NCBI RefSeq assembly: GCF_000013385.1
Contig: NC_007760.1
Coordinates: forward strand, 1,116,001-1,180,000
Origin: Anaeromyxobacter dehalogenans 2CP-C
GTDB taxonomy: Bacteria; Myxococcota; Myxococcia; Myxococcales; Anaeromyxobacteraceae
DNA length: 64,000 nucleotides
Reading direction: 5' to 3'
Shown here: positions 45,814-53,906 of the stretch, one piece after another
Numbering within the stretch: position 1 is the first letter of the stretch
How the letters are laid out: each line of letters starts with the position of its first letter
Position numbers and translations under genes: made by a program
The notes under the pieces: model-generated
Told to the model about the DNA's origin: nothing
Database searches by the model: none
What the model saw: only the letters and a program-made list of their open reading frames with translations

Positions 45814-46185
45814 CTACGGCGCGGGCTCGTACTCCTCGATCGGCCGCACCTCGCACTCCCCCTCGAACCCGGGCCAGTGCTTCCGGTGCAGCTCCATGAA
45901 CTCCGTCGCCACGCGAAGCGCCTCGGCGCGCGTCGCGGTCTTGATGACCGCCCAGCCGCCGATGACCTCCTTCGCCTCGGAGAACGGGCCGTCGGTCACG
46001 GCGAGCTTGCCATTCGCCAGGCGCACCCGGAAGCCGTCCTTGCTGGGCAGCAGGCCGCCCGTGTCCGCGAGCACGCCGTCCTTGAACGAGCGCTCGATGA
46101 ACTGGCCCATGGCCTCCATGAGCGCCTGCGGCGGCGGTGCGGCGCGGTACGACTCGGAGCTTCGCATGAACGTCAGGTACTTCAT
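45814..46185 (-). CDS. YCII/DGPF-domain protein
   Basis: 123 aa, one ferredoxin-like alpha+beta domain of the YCII/DGPF family. The signature DGPFSEAKEVIGGWAVIK is present, with MKYLTFMRSSE at the start. These small proteins are frequently encoded beside ECF sigma factors and AraC regulators and are sometimes described as PhnB-like or sporulation-linked; no enzyme activity is proven. GGAGG lies 10 nt before the ATG. An AraC-type remnant is divergent from it. Confidence 0.9.
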   Translation of the reverse strand: MKYLTFMRSSESYRAAPPPQALMEAMGQFIERSFKDGVLADTGGLLPSKDGFRVRLANGKLAVTDGPFSEAKEVIGGWAVIKTATRAEALRVATEFMELHRKHWPGFEGECEVRPIEEYEPAP

Positions 46186-46289
46186 GGCAGGGCACCTCCG
46201 GTGTTGGTCTGGCCTGGCGACGAACGAGCCCGGGCCGGATCGACATGACGCTCCACGAGGGCGCGATCCAGGTGCCGAGGCGTTTGCGG

Positions 46290-46508
46290 CCCGTGCGGGG
46301 CAGCGCTCGCGGCGGGGCAGGGCCGAGCACGCCGGCGCGCTCGAGCTGCGGCCCAGCGACGCCTACGCCATCCCGCCCCGCCGCCTGCGCGCCACCGACG
46401 GGCCGGTGGAGGCGATCGCGGCGCAGGTGGGCTACGCCGACGCGACGCACTTCATCCGCCAGCTCCGGCGCGTGCACGGCCGGACCCCGGCGCAGTGGCG
46501 GCGGGCGA
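46290..46508 (+). pseudogene. AraC-family regulator, C-terminal fragment
   Basis: Only the second helix-turn-helix of an AraC regulator is recognisable (PVEAIAAQVGYADATHFIRQ followed by LRRVHGRTPAQWRR, about 46400-46505). Upstream sequence in the same frame has lost similarity. The frame runs on without a stop into the convergent gene at 46509, so no intact product is expected. Upstream part (46186-46290) holds no gene. Reads as a decayed regulator, perhaps once controlling the YCII gene. Confidence 0.6.
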
Positions 46509-47009
46509 TCAGCCCGGGTCGCCGCCTGGGGCGGCGGCCAGGTACGCCGCGTAGGCGTCGCGGTACCACGGACGGAGCGCCTCCGGCGGGATCCCGCGGC
46601 GGGAGAGGCTCGGGTGGAACCGCGCCAGCTCGGCGAGATCCTCCGGCGAGCCCGGCGCCGGCGCGCGGTCCGCGAGGCCCCGCTTCGTGGACAGCCGGGT
46701 GCTCACGGCGACGTTGATCTCGTCGCGGGTGGGCGGCGTGCCGTCGTCGTGATCCGGGAGCCACCAGCACGGCCGCGCCTGCACGAGCGAGAGGTAGAGC
46801 CCCTGGGCCGCCTGCGCGAGGTCGGCCGGGCCGCCGCCGTCCCCGCCGTCTGCCTCCCACCAGGCGCGGCTCGCCGGGCTCTGCTGGCGCGCCGCGAGCA
46901 GCGCGTCGTAGTCGGCCTGCGAGAACCACGGGTACAGCTGGAGCAGCTCGGGGTGATCCGAGAGCGCGAAGCTCGGCGTGGTGGTCTCCGTCGCGACCTC
47001 GTCGGTCAT
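46509..47009 (-). CDS. hypothetical protein
   Basis: 166 aa, soluble, no signal peptide. Acidic N-terminus (MTDEVATETTT) and aromatic-rich clusters (LYPWFSQADYDALLAA, PCWWLPDHDD, YRDAYAAYLAA). The second half has a GIPPEALRPWYRDAY segment. No family recognised. ATG at 47009; the reading frame could extend upstream, but that overlaps the divergent gene start. Convergent with the AraC remnant, whose frame runs into it. Confidence 0.75.
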   Translation of the reverse strand: MTDEVATETTTPSFALSDHPELLQLYPWFSQADYDALLAARQQSPASRAWWEADGGDGGGPADLAQAAQGLYLSLVQARPCWWLPDHDDGTPPTRDEINVAVSTRLSTKRGLADRAPAPGSPEDLAELARFHPSLSRRGIPPEALRPWYRDAYAAYLAAAPGGDPG

Positions 47010-47219
47010 TCGCGGCGCCCCGGGCCGGAGCTTAGGTCGCCCGAGGGAGCGAGGCCACCTCCCGGCGCGCGGTGCGTCGCTGCGGCGCAGGCGGCGCCGC
47101 GGGCGCGGGCGCACCTCGGCGGCGGAGCGCGCGGGCGCAGGGCGCGTCCGGCGGTCGCACCCCGGCATCCGCGGCGCCGCGCGCGCACGGCCCGGTACGA
47201 TCGCACGGGAGGGTGTGCC

Positions 47220-48575
47220 ATGGCCCGCTCGCTCGTGGTCCGTCGGACCCGGCGCTGCCTGCTCGCCGCCGGGATGGCGCTCGCCGCGCTCGCCGGAGGC
47301 CCGGCCGCGGCGCAGCCAGGGATGCGGGTCGTCTACGACAAGGTCGAGACGGTCACGAACACGGCCTCCGGCTCGCCCGAGGGGAAGGTCACGCGGAGCA
47401 CGCTCACGGTGCGGCTCGCGCCCGCCGCGCTCGCGGTCCGCGACGGGGACGCCGAGCAGGTCTTCGACTTCCGCTCCGCCCGGGCGCTGCTCCTCGACCA
47501 CGCCGGCCGGACGGCGAGCGAGCTCTCGCTGTACGCGCTGCCCGCATTCCGGGAGCGCGAGCTCGAGAACCGCAGGGCGCTGGCCCGGATGCTGGCGGTG
47601 ATGGATCGCGCGCCGGACCTGGCCGACGCCGAGGCGGAGCTGGGGATGCGGATGGACCCGCCGGCCAGGGCGAAGGTGAAGGAGCGGCGCCGCGACGGCG
47701 CGCGCGTCTTCTCCGTCAACGATCGCCAGGTGACGTCGTTCGTGGCGGCGGAGCGGACGGTGCCGCCCGAGCTGGTGGCCGCGGTTTCGCGGCTCTACCT
47801 GTACGGCGCGGCGCTGCACCCGCTGGTCCGGGCGGAGCTGCTGAAGGAGCCCCGGCTGCCGTCCCGCCTCGAGTTCTCGTGGCAGCTCGTGCAGGAGCGG
47901 ACCACGGTGGCCTGGACGCTGCGCGAGATCGCGGACGAGCCGTTCGATGCGCGCGCGGCGCGGGCGCCGTATCCGTCCAAGCCCCTCCGGGACGAGGGCG
48001 TCGTCGCGCTCGCGTGTCGCGTCCGCGCGGGGGAAGCAGGCACCCCGCCCGCGGCCGCGAGCTACCTCGAGCGCGCCGAGCGGCTCCTCGGCGAGGGGCG
48101 CGGCTTCGAGGCGTTCCTGGTCGCGTTCGAGTCCCGGCTCGCCGGCGCGGAGGCGCCGGACGCCTTGCTGCGGAGGTGCGGCGACGCGGCGCGCGGCGAC
48201 GCCCGCATGCAGGCGCTGGCGCGGTCGATGGAGCTCGAGGCGAAGGATCCGAAGGGCGCGCTCGCCCTGCTCCTGCCGCTGGAGGCGGACGGCCTCGAGG
48301 GTGGGGAGGTGCTGCACGTGCTCCGCGCGAACCAGCACCTCAGGGTCGGGGACGGCGACGCCGCGCTGAAGGCGTTCACGCGCGCGCTCGCCGCCAGCCC
48401 GTTCCTGCTCGGCGCCTGGATGGACGCCGGCCAGCTCTTCGCGGACGGCTACGACACGCCCTCGGCCTGGACGTGCTGGGACGCCGCGCGCGCCATCGCC
48501 CCCGGGCACCCGATGCTGAAGCGCGTGGACGAGCTCGAGGCCTCGCTGCGCCGGCGGCGGCCCGAGTACTTCTAG
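47220..48575 (+). CDS. exported hypothetical protein with TPR-like C-terminus
   Basis: 451 aa. Signal peptide residues 1-32 (ending GGPAAAQ). The first 250 residues are beta-rich (MRVVYDKVETVTNT, then a lipoprotein-carrier-like pattern of alternating strands). Residues about 280-450 are helical with tetratricopeptide-like pairs (LRVGDGDAALKAFTRALAAS, DAARAIAPGHPMLKRVDELE). GGGAGG lies 7 nt before ATG 47220. No family recognised with confidence. Probably periplasmic. Convergent with the dihydrofolate-reductase-like gene. Confidence 0.8.
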   Translation: MARSLVVRRTRRCLLAAGMALAALAGGPAAAQPGMRVVYDKVETVTNTASGSPEGKVTRSTLTVRLAPAALAVRDGDAEQVFDFRSARALLLDHAGRTASELSLYALPAFRERELENRRALARMLAVMDRAPDLADAEAELGMRMDPPARAKVKERRRDGARVFSVNDRQVTSFVAAERTVPPELVAAVSRLYLYGAALHPLVRAELLKEPRLPSRLEFSWQLVQERTTVAWTLREIADEPFDARAARAPYPSKPLRDEGVVALACRVRAGEAGTPPAAASYLERAERLLGEGRGFEAFLVAFESRLAGAEAPDALLRRCGDAARGDARMQALARSMELEAKDPKGALALLLPLEADGLEGGEVLHVLRANQHLRVGDGDAALKAFTRALAASPFLLGAWMDAGQLFADGYDTPSAWTCWDAARAIAPGHPMLKRVDELEASLRRRRPEYF

Positions 48576-48587
48576 CGCCGGCCGCGC

Positions 48588-49253
48588 TCAGCGCCGCGCG
48601 CCCGGGGGCTGCGGCTCGTCGAAGTGGCGCGTCTCCTGGCCCACCTCCACCTCGCCGTAGCGCAGCCGCCCCTCGCGCTCGTAGACGTGCAGCACCGCGC
48701 CCGGCGCGGTCTGCTGGCTCTCCACCAGGCGGAACGCGAGCGGGAGGGCGCCGTCGCCGAACAGGCGCTTGCCGGTGCCGAGCACGACCGGGAACTGCCA
48801 GATGCGCAGCGCGTCCACGAGGTCGTGGCGGAGCAGGGTCTGCAGCAGGTCGAAGCTGCCGTGCACCTGGAGCTCCCCGCCGTCCTGTGCCTTCAGCCTC
48901 GCGACGTCCCCCGCGACGTCGCCGCCCAGCAGGTGCGAGCCGTTCCAGCGCAGCTCCGTCAGCGTGCGCGACGCGACGTACTTCGGGCGGCCGTTGAGCG
49001 CCGCCGCGGCCTCGTCTGCCGGGTCGGTCGCGTTCGGCCAGGAGGCGGCGAACATCTCGTACGTCTTGCGCCCCAGCACGAAGGCGCCGGCGCGCTTCGT
49101 CCACTCGGCCATGAGCCGGCCGAACGTCTCGTCGAAGTACGGCACCAGCCAGCCGCCGTGCCGGAACCCGCCGTCGCGATCCTCGTCCGGACCCCCCGGT
49201 GCCTGGACCACGCCGTCCAGTGTCGTGAACGCGCCCGCGATCAGCTTTCGCAT
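48588..49253 (-). CDS. dihydrofolate reductase / RibD C-terminal domain family protein
   Basis: 221 aa. RibD_C/DHFR-like fold: RKLIAGAFTTLDGVVQAPGG at the start, AGAFVLGRKTYEMFAASWP in the cofactor pocket and DALRIWQFPVVLGTGKRLF. These 'dihydrofolate reductase family' proteins are NADPH-dependent reductases of unknown substrate, widespread as single genes in soil bacteria. AAGGAG about 7 nt before the ATG. The C-terminus is slightly longer than usual (RHFDEPQPPGARR). Confidence 0.9.
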   Translation of the reverse strand: MRKLIAGAFTTLDGVVQAPGGPDEDRDGGFRHGGWLVPYFDETFGRLMAEWTKRAGAFVLGRKTYEMFAASWPNATDPADEAAAALNGRPKYVASRTLTELRWNGSHLLGGDVAGDVARLKAQDGGELQVHGSFDLLQTLLRHDLVDALRIWQFPVVLGTGKRLFGDGALPLAFRLVESQQTAPGAVLHVYEREGRLRYGEVEVGQETRHFDEPQPPGARR

Positions 49254-49438
49254 GGTCCCGCTCCTTTCGAGGTCGAGGCTCCATAGCCGGGCCGCGGACG
49301 CGGTGCACCGAGCGTCCACCCTGATACCCGGAGCGGTAGGTCCGCCGGCGGGTGGACGAGCCTGTACCGCGCGTGATGTGCAAGCCTCGACCCATTGCGG
49401 CTGGACGCCGGTCCGCGACGCGGCCGGAAGGCCCCCAC

Positions 49439-51100
49439 TCAGCCCCCCGCCATCCCGCTGAACGGCGCGCCACCGAGCAGCCAGGTGAGCCCGTCCGGCG
49501 CGCGCCCGAAGACGGTCAGGTAGCCGCCGTGGACGCAGCGGAGGTGGTGGAACGCGCAGAGCGCCACCTGGTTCTCCGCCTCGTCGCCGCCGCCCTGTGA
49601 GCGGAACAGCACGTGGTGCGCGTGCGCCGCGCGGTGGCTGCAGCCCGGGACCTGGCACCAGCCCAGGTCTCGCTCGCGCACCTGCTCCGAGCGGCTCCGC
49701 GAGCCCTTCAGCGCGTGGTCCCACTGCCCCAGGAAGTGCGCGCCCAGGATGGCGAGGCACGATCCGGCCGGCACGAGGCGCCCCACCCGCTTCCGGACCG
49801 TCTCGAAGGCCGCTGAGAGGAGCACCGCCACCCGGCGGGGCAGCGGGACCGAGACCTTCCGCTGCGCACGCAGCTGCCGCTCCCGCTCGCCCTCGACCGC
49901 GCGCCGGAGCGCCACGCAGGTCAGCGCCTTCGCCCGCGGGATCCACGGCGCGATCTCGTCGTCGGGAAGCTGCGCCAGGATCCGGCGCCGCTCATAGGAG
50001 ACCCCCTGCCGGCGCGCCTCGCGGAGCCCGGCCGACCGCGCCAGCCGCTCCTCGTGCTCGGCCCGCTGCTCCACCGTGCGGGGCGGCAGTCGCAGGCGCT
50101 CCTCCACGTAATGGCGAAAGCTCGAGAACCCGAGGCGCAGGTGCATGCCGCTGCGGCGGATCGCGTACGCGCAAGCGCCGATGACCTCCTCCAAGGTGGC
50201 GCGCGCCGCCGCGAGCTCGCGCAGGGTCCGGTCGATCTCCTGCGCCGACGCGCCGTCGTCGAAGCGCACCTCCGGCGCCGGCCAGTCCTCGACCGGCTCG
50301 AGGAGCGGCCAGCGCTCCGGCTCGGACTCGAGCGCCGCGCGACGCGATCGCTCGCCCGCCGGCGCCGGTCGCAGTTCCGGTCCCAGCGGCCGGATCCCGT
50401 CGTGATCGCCGTCCGTCGAGAACTCCGCCAGGTACTCCTGCGCCAGCGCCTCCAGCCGCTCGGACCGGGTGGAGCCCGGCATGATCCGCCCCGCCGCCTC
50501 CAGCGCGGCGTCCACCACGATCCGCTCGGCCTCGGGCAGCTGCGTGCGCAACGTCACCCACGCCTCGTCCGCGTCCTCGGGTCCGCCGCTCCCCGCCCTA
50601 CGCACCGCATCCTCCAGCTCGCGGACCGTCTGCCGGGCCGCGCGCTCCACCCAGAACGCCTCCGCGTCGCCGGTCGCCACCGCGAGCACCGTCTCCGCCG
50701 CGCGGAGCCCCACCCGCCCCGACCGCAGCGCCTCGCGCAGCCGCGGGCGGGCGGGCAGCTCCGTCCCCAGCCGCGCCAGGCCCTCCGCCGCGCGCTTGCC
50801 GATCCCGAGGACCTCGCGCGCGTAGTCGTCGAGGTGGAACCCGAGGGACGCGAGCCGCTCGCCGTGGCGGAGCGCCGCCAGCCCCTCGGCGATGGCGACG
50901 TCGATCGCGCCGCGCCCCCGCGACGCCCACGCCAGCATCCGCTCGAGCTCGTCCGCCTCCGGCTCGCCACCCCGGAACCAGCGGTCCAGCTCGGCCGGGC
51001 TGTACGGAAGCAGCTCGCGGAGCGGCACGAGCGCGTGCTCCGCCGCCGCGGTGCCCGGCAGGTCCGCGGCCCCGAGGCCAGCGAAAGGAGCGCCGTCCAT
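49439..51100 (-). CDS. HNH endonuclease with long helical N-terminal region
   Basis: 553 aa (ATG 51100; in-frame ATG 51133 and TTG 51154 are possible and none has a good ribosome site). The HNH finger is in the last 85 residues: DLGWCQVPGCSHRAAHAHHV and ALCAFHHLRCVHGGYL, with two Cys and the His residues of the bba-metal fold. Residues 1-450 are mostly helical and resemble DUF222-type HNH proteins, a large family of unknown biological role found in many actinobacteria and myxobacteria in multiple copies. Divergent from a solitary HsdR-N-like gene, with a dyad between them. Confidence 0.88.
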   Translation of the reverse strand: MDGAPFAGLGAADLPGTAAAEHALVPLRELLPYSPAELDRWFRGGEPEADELERMLAWASRGRGAIDVAIAEGLAALRHGERLASLGFHLDDYAREVLGIGKRAAEGLARLGTELPARPRLREALRSGRVGLRAAETVLAVATGDAEAFWVERAARQTVRELEDAVRRAGSGGPEDADEAWVTLRTQLPEAERIVVDAALEAAGRIMPGSTRSERLEALAQEYLAEFSTDGDHDGIRPLGPELRPAPAGERSRRAALESEPERWPLLEPVEDWPAPEVRFDDGASAQEIDRTLRELAAARATLEEVIGACAYAIRRSGMHLRLGFSSFRHYVEERLRLPPRTVEQRAEHEERLARSAGLREARRQGVSYERRRILAQLPDDEIAPWIPRAKALTCVALRRAVEGERERQLRAQRKVSVPLPRRVAVLLSAAFETVRKRVGRLVPAGSCLAILGAHFLGQWDHALKGSRSRSEQVRERDLGWCQVPGCSHRAAHAHHVLFRSQGGGDEAENQVALCAFHHLRCVHGGYLTVFGRAPDGLTWLLGGAPFSGMAGG

Positions 51101-51145
51101 GCGCGAACTGTCGCACGCGCGTCTGACACTCATCGTCAAGGCAGT

Positions 51146-51165
51146 CGAGTGCAATTCGACACTCG
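51146..51165. promoter_or_regulatory. operator-like dyad between divergent nuclease genes
   Basis: CGAGTG (51146-51151) and CACTCG (51160-51165) form a perfect 6-bp inverted repeat with an 8-nt spacer in the 191-nt region between the HNH gene start (51100) and the HsdR-N-like gene start (51292). On the minus strand TTGACG lies next to it, a possible -35 for the HNH gene. Confidence 0.35.
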
Positions 51166-51291
51166 CTGGCCCGGATGGAGCAACGCAGAGGTCGCACCAC
51201 CCGTGTCACACGCATCGCCCTCGACGTTCCACGCCATGAGGTCTCCCAGTCACGCCGTGCACAGGATCTCGTGAAGGTGGAGGAAGCGCGA

Positions 51292-52164
51292 ATGGACAAG
51301 CAGACCGCGAATCAGCTCGCCCGCTTCGCCACGGCGTTCCGTGAGGCGCGGGAGCGGGGTGCGAACGAGAGCGACACCGTCATGTACCTGGTGAAGTTCT
51401 TCGAGGAGGTCCTCGGCTTCGACAGCCTCAAGGGCGAGATCTCGAAGGAGCTCGCCATCAAGGACCGCTACTGCGACGTCGCCCTGAAGCTGGACGGGAC
51501 GGTGCGGTTGCTCGTCGAGGCCAAGGCCGCAGGCCTCAAGGCGCTCGCGGACAAGCACATCGAGCAGGCGGAGAACTACGCGTCCCGCGCCGGGATCCCC
51601 TGGGTCGTGCTCACGAACGGCATCGAGTGGCGCCTCTACCACCTGACGTTCGCGGCAGGCGAGGGCATCGTCCACGACCTCGCCTTCGAGGCGGACCTCG
51701 TCGAGGGACTGGAGAAGGATGCCGACGGGCTCTGGTCGAAGCTCTCGCTCCTGTCGCGTGACTCGATGCGGAGAGACGAGCTGGAGGCGTTCTGGGCGCA
51801 GAAGAAGGTGCTCTCCGCGGCGTCGGTCGTGCGCGTCCTGTTCCATGAGGACGTCCTCCGGGACGTGCGCCGCCTGCTGCGCAAGGACGCCGAGGCGATG
51901 CTGGACCTGGAGGACGTGTTCCGGGCGGTCCGCGACATCATCTCGAAGGAGGCGCTCGCCGAGGCCGGCGATCTGGGCATCACCAAGCGGCGCAAGAAGC
52001 GACGCAAGGTCCAGAAGACCGACGCTGCAACGGGGCAGACCGTGACCGAGGAGGTGGACGACGATGAGCCGGAGTCGGCGGCCCCGTCCACGACGCCTGG
52101 CGACGAGCCAGCAACTGCCGAGCTTCGCGCCGCGGATGCGCCATCGGGGGGCACGCCCACCTGA
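51292..52164 (+). CDS. solitary type I restriction HsdR N-terminal-like nuclease-domain protein
   Basis: 290 aa. Residues about 20-150 look like the PD-(D/E)xK nuclease domain that opens HsdR restriction subunits: ISKELAIKDRYCDVALKLDG followed by LLVEAKAAG provides the Asp...Glu-Ala-Lys catalytic set, and WVVLTNGIEWRLYHL is the usual strand. There is no helicase domain, so it is a free-standing nuclease domain followed by helices and an acidic, Ser/Thr/Pro-rich tail. GGAGGAA lies about 7 nt before ATG 51292. Base and codon use are a little less GC-rich and more Lys-rich than its neighbours, hinting at transfer. Confidence 0.85.
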   Translation: MDKQTANQLARFATAFREARERGANESDTVMYLVKFFEEVLGFDSLKGEISKELAIKDRYCDVALKLDGTVRLLVEAKAAGLKALADKHIEQAENYASRAGIPWVVLTNGIEWRLYHLTFAAGEGIVHDLAFEADLVEGLEKDADGLWSKLSLLSRDSMRRDELEAFWAQKKVLSAASVVRVLFHEDVLRDVRRLLRKDAEAMLDLEDVFRAVRDIISKEALAEAGDLGITKRRKKRRKVQKTDAATGQTVTEEVDDDEPESAAPSTTPGDEPATAELRAADAPSGGTPT

Positions 52165-52191
52165 GCCGATGTCACCGGGTGCTCATGCCGC

Positions 52192-52929
52192 TCACCGCCG
52201 CGCCCGGAGCGGCTCCCAGGGCACGTCCGGCGGGAGCAGCGCCTCGACCACGCGCGAGTCGGGGCGGAACGTGAGCGCCGGGCGCAGCGCGGGCCCGGAG
52301 ATCCGGTCCATCCGGAAGATCCGGGGCAGGCCGGTGTCCACGTCGCGGCCGAGCAGGTACCAGACCGGCGCCATGATGGAGAGCCCGTGCGGCTCGACCT
52401 GGCGCGCCGTCGCGCGCCCGTTCCGATCCCGGTAGCGGAAGCCGAGCGCGACGCCGCGGCGGACCGCCTCCTCGAACAGGCGCAACAGCTCGGGCGCGAC
52501 CGGTGCGAGCCCCTCCCGCACCCGCTCGCTCGCCCTCGGCCCGACGAAGACGCGGCCGCAGAGGTCCCGGAGCTCGCGGGCGCGCGGCGACGGGAGCGAC
52601 GCGAGCAGGCGGGTGAGGGCGTCCTCCGCGCGCCGGCCCCAGGGCACCTCCGCGACCGCGCGCGCCAGGCGGGCGCCGAGCCACAGCGCGACGATCTCCG
52701 GCACGCCGAGGTGGACGGCGACGACGCCGCGCGCGCCCTCCAGGCGAATGCCACCGCCAGGCCCGGCCTGGCCGGTGATCGGCATCCCGCGGTCCCGCAG
52801 CAGCGCCAGGTCGCGCCGCACCGTGCGCGCGCTCACCCCGAGCCCCACGGCCAGCTCGTCCACGGTGGTCTCGGCGGACGCGCGGAGCCGATCGGCGAGG
52901 TCCAGGAGGCGGGCGGCGCGGACGGGCAT
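52192..52929 (-). CDS. WYL-domain transcriptional regulator (YafY type)
   Basis: 245 aa. N-terminal HTH_11 helix-turn-helix (residues about 5-60, TVDELAVGLGVSARTVRRDL) followed by a WYL-type ligand-binding domain (ALGFRYRDRNGRATARQVEP and VWYLLGRDVDTGLPRIFRMD). The sequence reads WYLLGRD, the classical signature. Divergent from the NmrA-like gene, 54 nt apart, so that gene is the likely target. WYL domains bind oligonucleotides or small ligands. Confidence 0.92.
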   Translation of the reverse strand: MPVRAARLLDLADRLRASAETTVDELAVGLGVSARTVRRDLALLRDRGMPITGQAGPGGGIRLEGARGVVAVHLGVPEIVALWLGARLARAVAEVPWGRRAEDALTRLLASLPSPRARELRDLCGRVFVGPRASERVREGLAPVAPELLRLFEEAVRRGVALGFRYRDRNGRATARQVEPHGLSIMAPVWYLLGRDVDTGLPRIFRMDRISGPALRPALTFRPDSRVVEALLPPDVPWEPLRARR

Positions 52930-52983
52930 GGCGGGGCTCGACGAGGGGTGTCACGGATAGAATGAGGACGGATTCCGACAGGG

Positions 52984-53886
52984 ATGAGCGGTACCCGAGG
53001 GACCATTTCCACGTCCACCCCGATGTTCATCGCCCTCGGCGCCACCGGGCGCGTCGGCTCGGCGGTCGCGATCGCGCTCCTCGACGGCGGCGAGCAGGTC
53101 ACGGTCGTCACCCGGGATCCGCGCCGGGCCGAGCCCTTCGCCCGCCGCAGCGCCGCGGTGGCCGTCGCGGACGTCCGCGACGCGGACGCGCTCCGGGCCG
53201 TGCTCCGGCGCGGGCGGCGCGCGTTCCTCCTCATGCCGCCCGCCGATCCGGCCGGCGACACCGTGGTCGAGGAGCGGCGCGCGATGCAGGCCATTGCGCG
53301 GGCCGTGGACGGCGCGGGGCTGGAGAAGGTGGTGGTGCTGTCCACGTACGGCGCGCAGCCCGGCGAGGCGCTGGGCGATCTCGGCGTGCTCCACGCGCTC
53401 GAGCAGGCGGTCGCGGGGACGGGCGTGCCCACCTGCGTGGTCCGCGGCGCCTACTTCATGAGCAACTGGGACTTCGCGCTCGAGCTGGCGCGGGGAGAGG
53501 GCGTCGTCCCGTCGTTGTTCCCGCCCGACCTCGCGCTGCCCATGGTCGCGCCCGCCGACCTCGGGCGCGCCGCCGCGCGCTGGCTCGTCGCGGAGGGGGA
53601 ACACGCCGGCGTGCATCACGTCGAAGGTCCGGCCGCGTACTCCGCCGCGGACGTCGCCCGCGCTGCCTCCGCCGCGCTCGGTCGCGACGTCCGGGTGGTC
53701 GAGACCCCGCGCGCGCGGTGGGTCGAGACGTTTCGGGCGCTGGGCTTCTCGCCCTCCTCCGCGGACTCCTACGCGCGGATGACCGCGACGGTGGTGGACG
53801 GCGCGTACGAGCGGCCGGAGGCGCCGGAGCGGGGGCCCACCACGCTCGCCGAGTACGTCGCGCGACGCGTGCGGCGGGGGGCCTGA
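52984..53886 (+). CDS. NmrA-like NAD(P)-binding protein
   Basis: 300 aa, Rossmann fold with GATGRVGSAVAIALLDGGE as the nucleotide-binding loop, followed by the NmrA/atypical SDR sequence through VVLSTYGAQPGE and FLLMPPADPA. Lacks a Tyr-xxx-Lys catalytic pair, so it is a sensor-like or quinone-oxidoreductase-like (QorB type) member. ATG 52984 has an AGGG only 4 nt upstream; ATG 53023 is an alternative that removes a 13-residue low-complexity start. Divergent from the WYL regulator, its probable controller. Convergent with the ThDP enzyme gene with 20 nt between stops. Confidence 0.88.
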   Translation: MSGTRGTISTSTPMFIALGATGRVGSAVAIALLDGGEQVTVVTRDPRRAEPFARRSAAVAVADVRDADALRAVLRRGRRAFLLMPPADPAGDTVVEERRAMQAIARAVDGAGLEKVVVLSTYGAQPGEALGDLGVLHALEQAVAGTGVPTCVVRGAYFMSNWDFALELARGEGVVPSLFPPDLALPMVAPADLGRAAARWLVAEGEHAGVHHVEGPAAYSAADVARAASAALGRDVRVVETPRARWVETFRALGFSPSSADSYARMTATVVDGAYERPEAPERGPTTLAEYVARRVRRGA

Positions 53887-53906
53887 GGACGCCAACCTCC
53901 GCCCGG

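Noticed and set aside
46509-47009. Toxin-antitoxin or immunity role for the hypothetical protein
   Set aside because: No partner gene or motif supports it.
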